Assembly: GCA_020050595.1 (NCBI GenBank)
Contig: JAGVKL010000057.1
Location: 1-63,498 of the forward strand
Direction of reading: 5' to 3'
DNA: 63,498 nucleotides
DNA from: Legionellales bacterium
GTDB taxonomy: Bacteria > Pseudomonadota > Gammaproteobacteria > Legionellales > Legionellaceae
This document shows, in pieces, positions 19,624-29,867 of the stretch; position 1 is the stretch's first letter, and each line of letters begins with the position of its first letter. The notes beneath the pieces were generated by a model. That model saw only the letters and a program-made list of their open reading frames with translations. It had not been told where the DNA came from and searched no databases. The translations under genes were made by a program, and so were the position numbers.

Positions 19624-20109
19624 TTACTTTGTCTTCGCAAGCGACGCGAAGCAATCCAATACTACTTTCGGCACAAATCCTGATACATCACCACCTAACG
19701 AAGCGATTTCTCTAACTAGGGTTGATGAGATAAACATTGAATCTTCAGAGGGGGGTAAAAACATGGTTTCAACTTTTTTAGATAATTTACGATTCATCCC
19801 AGCCAGCTGAAATTCATATTCAAAATCGGAAACGGCACGAAGACCACGTAAGATGACTTTAGCTTGTTGTTCATGAGCAAAATCAATTAACAAATTATCA
19901 AACCCTATTACACTCACCCCCGGTAGACCGCCTAACGCATCTTGAATGAGTTGAATGCGCGTATTTAATGGAAAAAAGGGGCGTTTAGCGCCATTAGTGG
20001 CTACCGCTACAATAAGCTTTGGAAATAATTTAACAGCCCGCGTAATAATGTCGATATGGCCGTTGGTAACAGGGTCAAAGGTTCCAGGGTAAATAGCTTT
20101 ATAGTTCAT
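19624..20109 (-). CDS. coaD: Phosphopantetheine adenylyltransferase
   Basis: Fourth step of CoA synthesis: 4'-phosphopantetheine plus ATP gives dephospho-CoA. Starts [18 protein letters not shown], with the nucleotidyl-transferase TxGH motif. Substrate residues lie in [12 protein letters not shown], and [10 protein letters not shown] is near the end. 161 residues, matching the family (about 160). The ATG at 20109 is chosen because an upstream ATG at 20172 adds 21 non-conserved residues. Together with panB and panC at 49306-51029 it gives part of the CoA pathway in this window. Confidence 0.96.
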   Translation of the reverse strand: MNYKAIYPGTFDPVTNGHIDIITRAVKLFPKLIVAVATNGAKRPFFPLNTRIQLIQDALGGLPGVSVIGFDNLLIDFAHEQQAKVILRGLRAVSDFEYEFQLAGMNRKLSKKVETMFLPPSEDSMFISSTLVREIASLGGDVSGFVPKVVLDCFASLAKTK

Positions 20110-20181
20110 AATTAAATTGGTCAATTGCATATTTTGGCAGTCTAGCGTATTGTAAAATGAAAAACTACACATGGATGGGGT

Positions 20182-20841
20182 ATGGCAATGAATACTATTA
20201 AATTTAGTCTTTTAGGTGTATTTTCAGTTTTTCTGGTTGCGGCATGTGCGCCTCATAAGACAGGGCCCGACTACCCGCTTAATAATCAACTATCTCCGAA
20301 TGTATCTCAAACTGAAACTTTAGAGTCAGCCAATTTAAAAACTCAGGGTAAAAAAGCGGTCAGTGCCAGTAAAATTTCCTCTTGGGAGTTATCCGGCGCG
20401 ATGGCTGCAAAAAGTGCCAGCAAAGGATGGACGGCCTCTTTAAATTGGCTCCAACAAGGGCCCAATCAATATCAAATGCGCTTGTATGGTCCACTGGGAG
20501 GCGGGACGGTTTTAGTTGAGAAGAAAGGGGCTGCAGTAACCTATGTAGACGGGCCTCAACGTGTTTCCTCGACAAACCCTGATGAATTATTACAAAAACA
20601 AACCGGAATCCGTCTACCTGTTCGCAATCTTTATTACTGGGTAAGAGGCTTACCAGCACCAGGTTCTGTCCAAGCGTCACAACATGACGCGAATGGTAAT
20701 TTAACAGCACTGTCGCAAAGTGGCTATACCATTCACTATGGAGGTTATAGGACGGTAAACAACATTAGTTTGCCCTCTAAAGTGCAATTACAAGGGCATG
20801 GTACAACCATAAAATTAGTAGTTAAACACTGGCAGGTGTAG
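20182..20841 (+). CDS. lolB: Outer-membrane lipoprotein LolB
   Basis: Final acceptor of the Lol pathway, which places lipoproteins in the outer membrane. A lipoprotein signal with lipobox VAAC puts the lipidated cysteine at C22. The mature part matches LolB in length (219 residues total), with [13 protein letters not shown] and [10 protein letters not shown] as recognisable landmarks. It is divergent from coaD. In most gammaproteobacteria lolB is followed by ispE; here the next genes are tRNA-Gln and prs. Confidence 0.88.
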   Translation: MAMNTIKFSLLGVFSVFLVAACAPHKTGPDYPLNNQLSPNVSQTETLESANLKTQGKKAVSASKISSWELSGAMAAKSASKGWTASLNWLQQGPNQYQMRLYGPLGGGTVLVEKKGAAVTYVDGPQRVSSTNPDELLQKQTGIRLPVRNLYYWVRGLPAPGSVQASQHDANGNLTALSQSGYTIHYGGYRTVNNISLPSKVQLQGHGTTIKLVVKHWQV

Positions 20842-20877
20842 GGTTTTGAGCTGTCTTGGTCTTTTTTAAATTGTTCG

Positions 20878-20906
20878 TTGACAAGCTCCTTAAATCACTG
20901 CACAAT
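20878..20906 (+). promoter_or_regulatory. Putative sigma-70 promoter for tRNA-Gln
   Basis: A consensus -35 TTGACA (20878-20883), 17-bp spacer and -10 CACAAT (20901-20906) lie about 65 bp upstream of the tRNA gene. The match is good at -35 and fair at -10. Confidence 0.55.
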
Positions 20907-20971
20907 ACGCAGCAGTTCGCAGGAGGCGGTAAGTACTCTGCGTAATGAAGAAAGGAAGAATCTACAACTTT

Positions 20972-21046
20972 TGGGGTGTCGCCAAGTGGTAAGGCACAGG
21001 GTTTTGATCCCTGCATTCCTAGGTTCGAATCCTAGCACCCCAGCCA
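20972..21046 (+). tRNA. tRNA-Gln (anticodon TTG), CCA encoded
   Basis: Cloverleaf is readable. The acceptor stem is TGGGGTG (20972-20978) with CACCCCA (21036-21042), discriminator G and genome-encoded CCA (21044-21046). The anticodon arm CAGGG-TTTTGAT-CCCTG has TTG at 21004-21006. The T arm is CTAGG-TTCGAAT-CCTAG. The T of the first acceptor pair (U-A) is typical of bacterial tRNA-Gln. It lies directly upstream of prs, as in many gammaproteobacteria. Confidence 0.97.
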
Positions 21047-21196
21047 TATTCTTGTTGATTCAAGTGAACAGACGGCAGAAGATACCCGGGAAGGATGCGT
21101 TCACCGGATCGCTTAAACAATAATAATATCTTTCTGGCTGTCTTCTGCTATGTGTTTAAGTTACCTGGTTCCACTTAAATCGAAGGTTTTATACAC

Positions 21197-22144
21197 ATGT
21201 CAACAATGATGATTTTTACTGGTAATGCAAACCCAGAATTAGCGCTTAAAATTTCCTCTCATTTAAAGCTCCCTATCGGTCAAGCTACGGTCAGCACGTT
21301 TAGTGATGGGGAAACTCGTATCGAAATTTTAGAAAATGTTCGCGGTAAGGATGTGTTTATTATACAACCCACCTGCGCGCCAACGAATGATAACCTTATG
21401 GAACTTATTATCATGGCTGATGCGCTCCGCCGCTCTTCTGCCGCACGTATTACAGCGGTAGTACCCTACTTTGGTTATGCGCGCCAAGATAAGCGTGTGC
21501 GTTCCGCTCGAGTACCTATTACGGCAAAAGTGGTGGCCGATATGATGGCTTCTGTAGGTATTTGCCGAGTGTTAACGGTGGATTTGCACGCTGACCAAAT
21601 ACAAGGCTTTTTTTACATGCCTGTTGATAATGTCTACTCCACACCCGTCTTATTAGAAGCCATTAAACAAAAGAATTTTAGTAATTTAATGGTTATCTCT
21701 CCCGATGTAGGCGGCGTAGTGCGCGCTAGAGCTATGGCTAAGATGCTTAATGACGCTGAGTTATCGATTATTGATAAACGCCGCAGCGGGCCTAACAAAT
21801 CTGAAGTAATGCATATTATTGGTGAGCCTAAAGGCCGTCATTGCATTATTATTGATGACATTGTTGATACGGCTGGCACCATGTGTTCCGCTGCCCATGA
21901 GCTTAAAAAAAGTGGCGCCATTAGCGTCAGTGCGTTTATTACTCATCCTGTCTTATCAGGACCTGCGGTCGAAAATATTATGAATTCATCGTTGGATGAA
22001 GTCGTTGTCACCGATACCATCCCCCTCTCAGAGGCAGCGCTTCATTGCAAAAAGATTAGAGTCGTTAGTCTTGCTGATATGCTAGCCCAAGCCATTAGAC
22101 GTGTGAATGTGGAAGAATCCGTCAGTTCTATGTTTTCTGAGTAG
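21197..22144 (+). CDS. prs: Ribose-phosphate pyrophosphokinase
   Basis: Makes PRPP from ribose 5-phosphate and ATP for purine, pyrimidine, histidine, tryptophan and NAD synthesis. The ATP-binding flexible-loop region includes [10 protein letters not shown], the metal-binding [11 protein letters not shown] is present, and the PRPP-binding loop is [11 protein letters not shown]. 315 residues, standard. A 150-bp leader separates it from the tRNA; GCAGAAGA (21074-21081) and TCTTCTGC (21142-21149) there could pair, but no known riboswitch is recognisable. Confidence 0.97.
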   Translation: MSTMMIFTGNANPELALKISSHLKLPIGQATVSTFSDGETRIEILENVRGKDVFIIQPTCAPTNDNLMELIIMADALRRSSAARITAVVPYFGYARQDKRVRSARVPITAKVVADMMASVGICRVLTVDLHADQIQGFFYMPVDNVYSTPVLLEAIKQKNFSNLMVISPDVGGVVRARAMAKMLNDAELSIIDKRRSGPNKSEVMHIIGEPKGRHCIIIDDIVDTAGTMCSAAHELKKSGAISVSAFITHPVLSGPAVENIMNSSLDEVVVTDTIPLSEAALHCKKIRVVSLADMLAQAIRRVNVEESVSSMFSE

Positions 22145-22179
22145 TCAAGTGTAACGACGGGAGGTACCACGGCTATCAC

Positions 22180-22343
22180 GCCAAAATTTAGTCAATAAGG
22201 CGTAGGTCTTACCTATTTTGCTATCAATATTAATTTATCCTCAGCTCTCTAGACTGTACATCACGCACAAACATGTCATTCTGAGGAGCTTGCGACGAAG
22301 AATCTCCTGGATTTAAGGAGATTCTTCGCTATGCTCAACATGA
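22180..22343. repeat. Dispersed repeats downstream of prs
   Basis: The 550-bp region 22145-22695 holds no gene. Its first part has a relative of the 7440 repeat (AATTTAGTCAATAAGGCG near 22186). It is followed by a hairpin with CGAAGAATCTCCT and AGGAGATTCTTCG arms (about 22298-22330) flanked by CATTCTGAGG and CAACATGAC. This resembles the common CATTGCGAGG-type bacterial repeat also seen around the GIY-YIG gene. Confidence 0.7.
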
Positions 22344-22364
22344 CGTGTCTATATTCATTGAGCC

Positions 22365-22655
22365 AGCGTAGTCCTTAACTGACGCAAATTCAAACACAAT
22401 TACGTAGCCCGTAAGGAGCAAAGCGGATTACGGGGATTTTTAATTATAATGATATAACCCAAGAAACTTCAAAATGCTAGGTTTTGAAGTTTCTTGAGTA
22501 TAGAACAACAAAAACAACAATAATGCGCGAACACACTTGCATTCATTGGGCTTTAGAGCGTATTCCCCGTAATCCGCTTTGCTCCTTACGGGCTACGCCA
22601 TACCGGGAGCTCAATTGTATTTGAATTTGCGCCGATCCGTCGGTTACGGGCTACG
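22365..22655. repeat. Composite REP/palindrome element between prs and the ankyrin gene
   Basis: A 33-bp REP-like unit (CGTAGCCCGTAAGGAGC..., 22403-22435) is followed by a palindrome with 14-bp perfect arms AAGAAACTTCAAAA (centre about 22479), a conserved tail to about 22556, and an inverted copy of the REP unit (22565-22597). Outside both REP units lie matching sequences containing CAAATTCAAA and a GTAGCC/GGCTAC end. The same REP-palindrome-tail order recurs at 43140-43292, and the REP with its left flank at 26174-26251. Confidence 0.85.
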
Positions 22656-22695
22656 TTTGCTGCAAGGCCTGACCGCAGATGCCTCATTATCCTCT

Positions 22696-25600
22696 TCACA
22701 ATAAAAATCCACGCCTGAATCCTGAACCATCACGACGAGAAGCGCCACTGGTAGCTGCACCGGCACCGGCACCAGCGCCGGCAGCAGCTGGGGCTGGGGC
22801 TGAGGAAAACATAGCATGAGGATTTGCACCTGCAGCACTTCCTGCACTTGTATCCGTAGTTGGCGATCGCACCAGCTCCGCTAAATTGATATACGAGTCA
22901 CAAGTACAAACATGGATTGCCTCTGCATCGATGGGTAAACGCGCCTCAATTAGGTCTGCGAAACGAGGCTCACCGGTAAATTGTCTTCCGTATTTATCTG
23001 CCATATAAGAAAGAAACTCTATTTTTTCTTCCTCGGTAACATTAAGGGCCCGTAAAGGCTCTTGATCAACATCGTCCATAGCAACTAAACCATCCCATAC
23101 CTTGCCTAATAGATCTCTATTTTCACAGGTGATATGCGACTTAAATACTTTGGTTAAAAATCCCTTTAGTTCATCGACCACATGCTTTTCTGTCATAGCA
23201 GGCAACAGGGGATGGCCTACAAGTGATTGTAAGAGCCTCTCTTTAACCTCAGAGAAACAACCTGGCTTATCTCCTTCCCGATCATCATATCGCTCTTTAA
23301 CCGTTTCACCCTCTTCGCTCATGATAACATTCCCCGCCTCGTCTCTTTTATCTCTTAAATTTTTCCAGTTATCGGCTCGAGCAATAAGAGCTAACTCTTG
23401 AATAAAATACTCAGTACGCTGCTCTACTGTGTAACCTTTGTCAGTGGGTGAAGGCAAGGTTGGATCCGTCGCCGCTAACCAAAGCAGGGTTATGAGTGGT
23501 TTATGTTCCTCAAATGTTGGCCGCGGTTGAGCTGAATCGACCCATGGATTAGGGGCACTTAAGTAACGGATAGCGGAGTGCATTGGGTGTTGATAATAAG
23601 CTTGCAATGCCCTCGCTCTTTCAGCTTCTGTTAGCACAAGTGCACTAAAAGCGTCCCATGCTAAAGGCAATTGGAGCAACTCACCATTATCCTTAAAAAT
23701 GACTGCTGGCTTATCATTATATCTCTGATGCAACTTACCAATCATCGCTGCAAATGGATCACCGCCCCCATCCAATTGGGCTCCATACACGGCAATAGCA
23801 GGAAGCCATCGGCATTGTTCACCTGCTGTTAACGACGATTTAAGTCTAGCGCTAACCGGAGCACTAGAGGAATAGCCCTTTGCTGCGGCCACCCTACTAA
23901 CTACAGGAATAGTTAGTAAAAGTTCTGCCGCTGCAGGATTTTTAGTGCTTGCCACGTCGAAAAGAGCACTTTCTCCTCGCTCCATCCGTTGAGATAAATC
24001 AGCCCTTATCGAAGGGATGCTGAGCAGAAAGCCCATTTCTTCTAGCTTATTCGTTATGACATAGTATTTAAGCATATACCTGCATTTTTCGATTCTAGCT
24101 GGATCAGTTATATCAAAAACAACGTCTCCCTTCCTAGCGCCTAATTGTTCTTTTTTTAACTTAAGAAATTCTTCTCTTATCAATTCTGTTAAAACAAGAT
24201 GAACAATCGGTTGAACAGCAGCAATAGGCGTTTTTTCACAGTAGTCTACAGCCCTAGAAAAAATCGCTGGGCTCTCCAAAATAAATCGTTTTAAAATACC
24301 ATACTGCTTTCCATGGTCTGATAAAATGGCGCTCCATAGCCTATCCCCATGAGAGGCAATCACAGACGCTTTTGCAGCAGGGTATTCTGTTAAAAGCCAA
24401 TTCATACCTTTGACACATCCATCCTTTATCACATCTACAAGTATTTGATAATGATCTAATGCGAGCGCTGCGGCTAGCGGCTCAACGGGTATGCGGGGCC
24501 TTAAACTCTCAACAATCTCTAAATGCCCAGCTCGCAAAGCGGCGAGGAGTATTTGAATAAGCTTTTTCTCTTGATCGGCTGGTGGTAATGAGAACGCTGG
24601 GTCTTGTGCTAAGCCTAATAGATGCGCCAGCATCGCGCTATCGCCTAATTTCGAAATCTCGATAATCGCCTGCCAAAGCATTATTTGTCGAAACCCAATC
24701 ACTGTAGCAGGATGAAAGTCGTTGATTTTAGTAAATAACATCTGACAGGTTGCAACATTACGACTCGTAGCGCTATTCATCAAAAGAGCAAACCCTGCAA
24801 AACCAGTGATTAGATTGCTTTTTTCTTCTAGAGATAGGAGCCCAAGTAACTGCTCCACTATCCCATGATTACCTGCACACACGGCCAAAGATAATATAGT
24901 ATAGTAGTTTGACCGCAACATTTTAATTTTATGACCGGGTGTAAGTCGGTTAAATAGCCCCTGAAAAATACTAATATGCCGATTCATCAATGCCGCGTGA
25001 AGTGGCTCGTAGCTATTACAAGCTAGAATTGCCAATTTTCTCTTGACAATTGCCTCATCAATACCAGCACCAGCTCCAATCAAACTTGGTGCGTCACTCG
25101 GTGAGTATTCTTCTAAAAGACTAACAATCCTATCGACAATCCCTTGATGGCCTAGAAGCACGGCTGTCCTAAACACCTCAAATGCATCTGCTTTGATGAT
25201 ATCAATCACTGAGGCACTCCCTTCTTCCGCCTTAACACGCTCCACTAGCCAATCAAAAATATCTAAATGTCCGCTACAGGCCACTTTTTTAAATGACTGA
25301 TGTCTCATACTTTTTATCATAGTCAGGAGTTGACCAGGAGCTACTGCTGCCAACCGATTAAGGATTTCCATATGCCCTTCCCCACAAGCGGACCAGAACC
25401 CTGAGTAACTGCGAGAAGCGATCATGGCTAGCTGCTCGTCTTTCGGCACTAATTCTAATAATCGATTCATTACTTCTAATTTGCCGTGCATCGCTGCCAT
25501 ACGAAAAGGAGCATAATTATTCACTTTTATTAATGCTGCGAGTTTTTCACTACTCGAACTTTCAACGAGTGCGTTTAGCGTAGAAAGACGACCTAGTGCA

Positions 25601-25923
25601 GCAGCAACAGCAAAAGCCTCGTCGGAGAGGCCAAAATCTGCACAAAGCTTAATCAGATCAATTTCAGGGTGTGTTACCGCAATACAATATATGTACCTAA
25701 TCTTTTCTATTGGTTTCCCGCCTTTCAGGGACTCGATGGCTTGCAAAGCGCCAGCTCTATCAAGCCCCATCAGCGCTATACAGGTGTCAGGTAAGTCACC
25801 ACCGCTATGAGAACCATCAGCACCGAAAGAAAGAAAATAACTATCCCAAACTCCTGTAGGGATAAGCTTCGCCTGTGGATGAGATGACTTTTCCATTATA
25901 CTTATAAACATAATCGACACCAT
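22696..25923 (-). CDS. Large ankyrin-repeat protein, possible effector
   Basis: 1075 residues, with no signal peptide or membrane helix. Residues about 85-500 form many ankyrin-like helix pairs (recurring AAxxGHLEIxxxL-type cores such as AACSGHLDIFDWL and AALRAGHLEIVESL). From about 500 the repeats fade. A globular C-terminal region (about 740-1020) has motifs such as SAPNPWVDSA, ITLLWLAATDP, EGDKPGCFSEVK and LLQSLVGHPLLPA that I cannot assign to a named family. The last 40 residues are a low-complexity Ala/Gly/Pro/Ser tail ending in Arg/Phe-rich residues. An alternative start is ATG 25896. Large ankyrin proteins in Legionellales are often type IV effectors; that role is inferred. Confidence 0.75.
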   Translation of the reverse strand: MVSIMFISIMEKSSHPQAKLIPTGVWDSYFLSFGADGSHSGGDLPDTCIALMGLDRAGALQAIESLKGGKPIEKIRYIYCIAVTHPEIDLIKLCADFGLSDEAFAVAAALGRLSTLNALVESSSSEKLAALIKVNNYAPFRMAAMHGKLEVMNRLLELVPKDEQLAMIASRSYSGFWSACGEGHMEILNRLAAVAPGQLLTMIKSMRHQSFKKVACSGHLDIFDWLVERVKAEEGSASVIDIIKADAFEVFRTAVLLGHQGIVDRIVSLLEEYSPSDAPSLIGAGAGIDEAIVKRKLAILACNSYEPLHAALMNRHISIFQGLFNRLTPGHKIKMLRSNYYTILSLAVCAGNHGIVEQLLGLLSLEEKSNLITGFAGFALLMNSATSRNVATCQMLFTKINDFHPATVIGFRQIMLWQAIIEISKLGDSAMLAHLLGLAQDPAFSLPPADQEKKLIQILLAALRAGHLEIVESLRPRIPVEPLAAALALDHYQILVDVIKDGCVKGMNWLLTEYPAAKASVIASHGDRLWSAILSDHGKQYGILKRFILESPAIFSRAVDYCEKTPIAAVQPIVHLVLTELIREEFLKLKKEQLGARKGDVVFDITDPARIEKCRYMLKYYVITNKLEEMGFLLSIPSIRADLSQRMERGESALFDVASTKNPAAAELLLTIPVVSRVAAAKGYSSSAPVSARLKSSLTAGEQCRWLPAIAVYGAQLDGGGDPFAAMIGKLHQRYNDKPAVIFKDNGELLQLPLAWDAFSALVLTEAERARALQAYYQHPMHSAIRYLSAPNPWVDSAQPRPTFEEHKPLITLLWLAATDPTLPSPTDKGYTVEQRTEYFIQELALIARADNWKNLRDKRDEAGNVIMSEEGETVKERYDDREGDKPGCFSEVKERLLQSLVGHPLLPAMTEKHVVDELKGFLTKVFKSHITCENRDLLGKVWDGLVAMDDVDQEPLRALNVTEEEKIEFLSYMADKYGRQFTGEPRFADLIEARLPIDAEAIHVCTCDSYINLAELVRSPTTDTSAGSAAGANPHAMFSSAPAPAAAGAGAGAGAATSGASRRDGSGFRRGFLL

Positions 25924-25985
25924 TTGAATAAAAAATGGTCATTTTACATGGTATCACAACCAGATGTCAAAATAATGTAACAGAG

Positions 25986-26286
25986 GGGTGCGAGATATGC
26001 ATGTAGGTATAAATCGCACCCATAGGAAATACCATAGGACTCTATTTGCAGGTAAGCTAGGACACCCTAGACCATAACCCCTACAGTCAATACCGCAGGG
26101 ATTTAGAATTCGAGGAGCATAAGCCTTACCAACCAACAAGATAATAGTCGGTTTTTATCAGTGATCATAGCAAGCGTAGCCCATAACTGACGAATCGGCA
26201 CAAATTCAAACAAAAGTGCGTAGCCCGTAAGGAGCAAAGCGGATTACGGGGAGATCTCAATTATGGCCCCGCGGTCAAGCCGCGGG
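25986..26286. repeat. REP-like repeats upstream of the ankyrin gene and downstream of fis
   Basis: The 450-bp gap 25924-26369 has no gene. It holds a hairpin GGGTGCGA/TCGCACCC (25986-26021), a 78-bp repeat (26174-26251) ending in the CGTAGCCCGTAAGGAGC REP unit seen at 22403 and 43140, and a short palindrome CCGCGGTCAAGCCGCGG (26269-26285). Pieces of the last recur near 51899 and 52083. Confidence 0.8.
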
Positions 26287-26369
26287 ACGTGGGGATAATA
26301 ACCATCGCATACTAAAAAAATTGTCATGTACAGAGAATGACCCTATTTAGATGGGCAACGAATTAACTT

Positions 26370-26651
26370 TTAATCGCGAGTACCTACATACTTATCATCA
26401 AAGTATCGGCGTAGCTTTGTACGTAAAGTCCCTCTACTGATACCTAACATTACGGCTGCGCGAGACTGATTGTATTTGCAGTGCTCCATAACCGCTCTAA
26501 ACAAGGGGGTTTCAATTTCTTCAAGCACGAACTGATATAAGTCAACAGGATCAGTACCTTTCAGCTCGGAAAAATATTTTTGCACGGATTGAGTTACGCT
26601 AGTAGCCAGTGAGGTAGTAGCATTCCCAGCTTCATTGCTGATTGTTGTCAT
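26370..26651 (-). CDS. fis: DNA-binding protein Fis
   Basis: Small nucleoid protein and global regulator that bends DNA. The C-terminal helix-turn-helix YNQSRAAVMLGISRGTLRTK closely matches the Fis signature; the N-terminal 45 residues are variable. 93 residues (E. coli Fis has 98). AAGGAG lies 8 bases before the ATG. The usual dusB gene is not upstream. In Legionella several Fis paralogues control virulence genes; which paralogue this is cannot be told. Confidence 0.9.
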   Translation of the reverse strand: MTTISNEAGNATTSLATSVTQSVQKYFSELKGTDPVDLYQFVLEEIETPLFRAVMEHCKYNQSRAAVMLGISRGTLRTKLRRYFDDKYVGTRD

Positions 26652-26893
26652 TATTATTAACTCCTTCTTTTAAAAACATTATTTTATCGAATTGAGCAAT
26701 TCCTGACAAGCAAAAAGCGCTTGTAATCGAGTTAAACTACACCGATAGATGGCCAAATTGCTCTGATGACCATCTACAAGAAACCCTAGAAATTATGAGT
26801 TAATCGCTACCACGGCTAGAAACCGTTAATTTTCAAAGACCGCAGAGAATCAACGATTTCTGCCCATGGCAGTATAGATTACCCAATAGCTTC

Positions 26894-28456
26894 TTAGAAT
26901 TGCGTCATTTCTGTAGTAAAAGGCTTCCCATTCACCGAGAGCTGTCCCTGAGTAAGATTAACCTCGATGACATAATTATTATCTTGTGAGGTAATCAATC
27001 CCGTTTTCAACATAGTAGCTAATTTTTGATCTGCCTGTGCTATGGCTTGTTGCTCAATCTCAGCTACGGTCAATGATTTTTGCTCTGTGCCTTGAGTGGT
27101 GGCTGGCAGAGAAGCATTGGTAGTTTGTGCTCCGTTAGCAGCTTGAGCAGGATTCTCTGCTGGTGGATTGCTCTTTTGCACTGCACCGGCATCGTGCTGC
27201 TTCAATTGCTGAATCATAGCTTGTTGTATTGAAGGCTGCTCGCTTATCAATTTATGCTTAAGGGAGGTAACCATCAAACTTTTGAGTACAGAAGCTGGGA
27301 CAGTAAGCTTTCCATGCCCTTCAACTTTTTGGATTAGCTGAAAGGGATTACCCGCATCACCTTTAGGAAGCGAGATTAACAAATTACCTTCGATGTCTCC
27401 TTCCGGTACGACAAAACTAAGTTTAGACACTTCAAATTGCGCACCTTTGCTAAATAATTTAGGCAAGGAAGGAATCAAAGCGATTAAGGCTTGTTGCCGA
27501 GCATTGTCTGTGCCTTGCTGCATTTGGTTAAGCTTGGTATTTATTTCCGCCAATACTTTAGCATCAAGATTTTTGATAGACATCTCTAAAGTAGCTGGTC
27601 CATAGGTCTTACCACGAGCAAGTATCTTGGTCAGTGATGTTTTGAAATGCGTGTTAAATAAATCCCCTTCAACATCGCTACTTGAATTTGCATCAAACTC
27701 TTCGACACTAAGCAGGGTTTGATTATTCTCAGTGATCACAAAACTTGGAATGGATAAATTAGCTTCGCCTAAATATAGCCCGGCATCTGTTTCATGCAAG
27801 TCATAATCGGTATCTACTTTACCTAGCGTTGCTTTTATATTGTTTTTCGATAAGGTAGCGCCATCCAGAGTAAGTCCTCCATCAATGCTTCTTAGATTGG
27901 AAGAGATGCTAATATGACTATCCATGCCGTTCCATTCAAATTGACTACCGCTATCTTTAGAGATCAATTTAAAATTAGGCAATCCAATATGCAGCCGGCT
28001 GGTATTTAAGTAATTTACAAACAAGCTCAAGCTTAGTACTGGTTTGGTCGAATTCTCAGTGAAAACCGTAGAAAATTTATCTGCATAAGGCTCGGGCATA
28101 GTCAAATCCGTATGCGCATAACCTAGGCCGAATTTGACACCTTTATCCGAGAAAATAATAGGACCATGATAAATAGTCAGTGGCATATCTATCGAATAAT
28201 CTTGTGCCGGAATAGTCGTCACTTGCCCTTCAGCATTTTTCGATTCTCTAGGCGGAATATGTAAGTGCCAATTTAATAGCGCTGTCGAGGTGTACCAGCC
28301 GCGGTCGTATTTTTTCACTTCAACCAATAAACCATTCGATTGATTTATAACCGCGATATTTTTCTTAATCGTACGTTCGGTGATTAACCCTGTAGCATAA
28401 TAGCCACCGAGGACTAGAGCGGCTAATACAATCACTAATCCTATTATTTTTTTCAT
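26894..28456 (-). CDS. DUF945 (YdgA-like) protein
   Basis: 520 residues with one N-terminal membrane helix (about 3-21, IIGLVIVLAALVLGGYYATG), typical of the YdgA/DUF945 family of inner-membrane-anchored periplasmic proteins. The long periplasmic part is beta-rich (AsmA-like in style). A Gln/Ala/Pro-rich stretch (about residues 405-460) separates it from a C-terminal piece with YVIEVNLTQGQLSVNGKPF, which is typical of the family end. Function of the family is not known. It is likely a single-gene transcript between an MFS gene and fis. Confidence 0.75.
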   Translation of the reverse strand: MKKIIGLVIVLAALVLGGYYATGLITERTIKKNIAVINQSNGLLVEVKKYDRGWYTSTALLNWHLHIPPRESKNAEGQVTTIPAQDYSIDMPLTIYHGPIIFSDKGVKFGLGYAHTDLTMPEPYADKFSTVFTENSTKPVLSLSLFVNYLNTSRLHIGLPNFKLISKDSGSQFEWNGMDSHISISSNLRSIDGGLTLDGATLSKNNIKATLGKVDTDYDLHETDAGLYLGEANLSIPSFVITENNQTLLSVEEFDANSSSDVEGDLFNTHFKTSLTKILARGKTYGPATLEMSIKNLDAKVLAEINTKLNQMQQGTDNARQQALIALIPSLPKLFSKGAQFEVSKLSFVVPEGDIEGNLLISLPKGDAGNPFQLIQKVEGHGKLTVPASVLKSLMVTSLKHKLISEQPSIQQAMIQQLKQHDAGAVQKSNPPAENPAQAANGAQTTNASLPATTQGTEQKSLTVAEIEQQAIAQADQKLATMLKTGLITSQDNNYVIEVNLTQGQLSVNGKPFTTEMTQF

Positions 28457-28574
28457 TATTTTCTCCGTTAATCATGGTCCGCTGTAGCCACGATAGTTTT
28501 AAAGATGTGCCCAAAAAAGAGTAATAGTTATTAAAGCACGAGAATATCAATCGCGCAAAGAAATTAAAAAAAAT

Positions 28575-29867
28575 CTACTCACTTTTAAGCGGCTTACAAT
28601 ATGTCTCTTTGACCGTAAAGGCCAGAATGAGAGCCACCAAAGAACATAGCGGCAATATTCGGAAACCGAATTGGAAATCAACAAGGGTTAGTGTTTCCAC
28701 ATTATACCCACGAGCACCGGACACAAGATCAATCAAACGGCCAACGAGCGGCTGCATAAGAGCTCCTACAAAGATAGAAGCCATGTTCGTAAAGGCTATT
28801 GAAGTACCGATAACCTTTCGATCTTGTATTTCGGTAGAAACAGCATAAGAAATGGCTACGCCTGCATTGGTTAACCCAAATAAGAAGAAGATAACATAAG
28901 CACCGGTCGTACTGAGTGTAGGATAAAAAACAAAAATAAGTGTCAATACTAAACCACATATCGCCGATGCAATCATGATAGGTTTACGGCGGCCAATTCT
29001 GTCTGATAACCATCCTGTTAAAGGCCCGCCAATTCCCCAGCCAATAAAAATCAATCCGGTAGCAAAGGCCGCTGCATGCGCTGTGAGACCGCGACCATAT
29101 TGTAAATAAGCAGGTCCAATAGACTCGCCGATAACCGCCGCAGGGGCAAATAAAAATCCGGCATAAAAGGCATTAAGCCACGTTTGAGGATGCGATAGAA
29201 TGATACGGAGGCTTTCAAAAATACTTAGCGTATTTTCAGATTTTACCTCATGGGTTTTAGAGCTAGGATTATCCTGAATATACTGATATAAAAAAGCAGC
29301 CAAAGCGATAAAGAGAAAAGCGATGATGAACATGGTATGACGCCACCCCACCGAACTCACCAAGACCGAAACCGGTGCTTCACCAGCAGCTGCACCCAGC
29401 ATACCTAAAGCTTGGGTCAGTCCCGCAAGTAAACCTAACATGGCTGGAGGAAACCAGGATGTCGCTAGGCGAAGCGCGCTAATAAAAGCAAAGGCGGCAC
29501 TAAATCCAATAAGCATTCGGCCAACAGAGGCTACCGCTAAGCTATCGGCCAGCCCGAATACACAACAGCCAAAGGCGGTGATCAATGACATAATGGTTAG
29601 AATCCAGCGAATACTAATGCGATCAACCGTCAAACCAACGGGGATTTGCATAATGATATAGGGAATATAAAAAGAGGCTGTCAATATGCCAAACCCCGCT
29701 TCATTAATACCAAAATCGATCTGCAAATAACGGTGCATCACTCCAGGAGCTACGCGAGCTAGGTAATCAGAGAAATAAAACGCCGCTGCCAAACCCCAGA
29801 TAATCCAGGCAAAACAGAGTTGATTCTTACGAGTTAATTTTTCTGCATCAGATAGGGCAATATTCAT
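28575..29867 (-). CDS. MFS transporter
   Basis: 430 residues with twelve hydrophobic segments and the loop 2-3 region around IPYIIMQIPVGLTVDRISIRW; the second half repeats the pattern with GWLSDRIGRRK. The N-terminal signature FSDYLARVAPGVM parallels FCYEF-type motifs in the two MFS proteins at 58827 and 60085, so the three are paralogues. Legionella relatives of this group carry amino acids or other small metabolites, but the substrate here is unknown. Confidence 0.88.
   Translation of the reverse strand: MNIALSDAEKLTRKNQLCFAWIIWGLAAAFYFSDYLARVAPGVMHRYLQIDFGINEAGFGILTASFYIPYIIMQIPVGLTVDRISIRWILTIMSLITAFGCCVFGLADSLAVASVGRMLIGFSAAFAFISALRLATSWFPPAMLGLLAGLTQALGMLGAAAGEAPVSVLVSSVGWRHTMFIIAFLFIALAAFLYQYIQDNPSSKTHEVKSENTLSIFESLRIILSHPQTWLNAFYAGFLFAPAAVIGESIGPAYLQYGRGLTAHAAAFATGLIFIGWGIGGPLTGWLSDRIGRRKPIMIASAICGLVLTLIFVFYPTLSTTGAYVIFFLFGLTNAGVAISYAVSTEIQDRKVIGTSIAFTNMASIFVGALMQPLVGRLIDLVSGARGYNVETLTLVDFQFGFRILPLCSLVALILAFTVKETYCKPLKSE

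Noticed and set aside
21047..21196. Riboswitch in the prs leader
   Set aside because: Only one possible 8-bp pairing is seen and no known purine-type aptamer motif.
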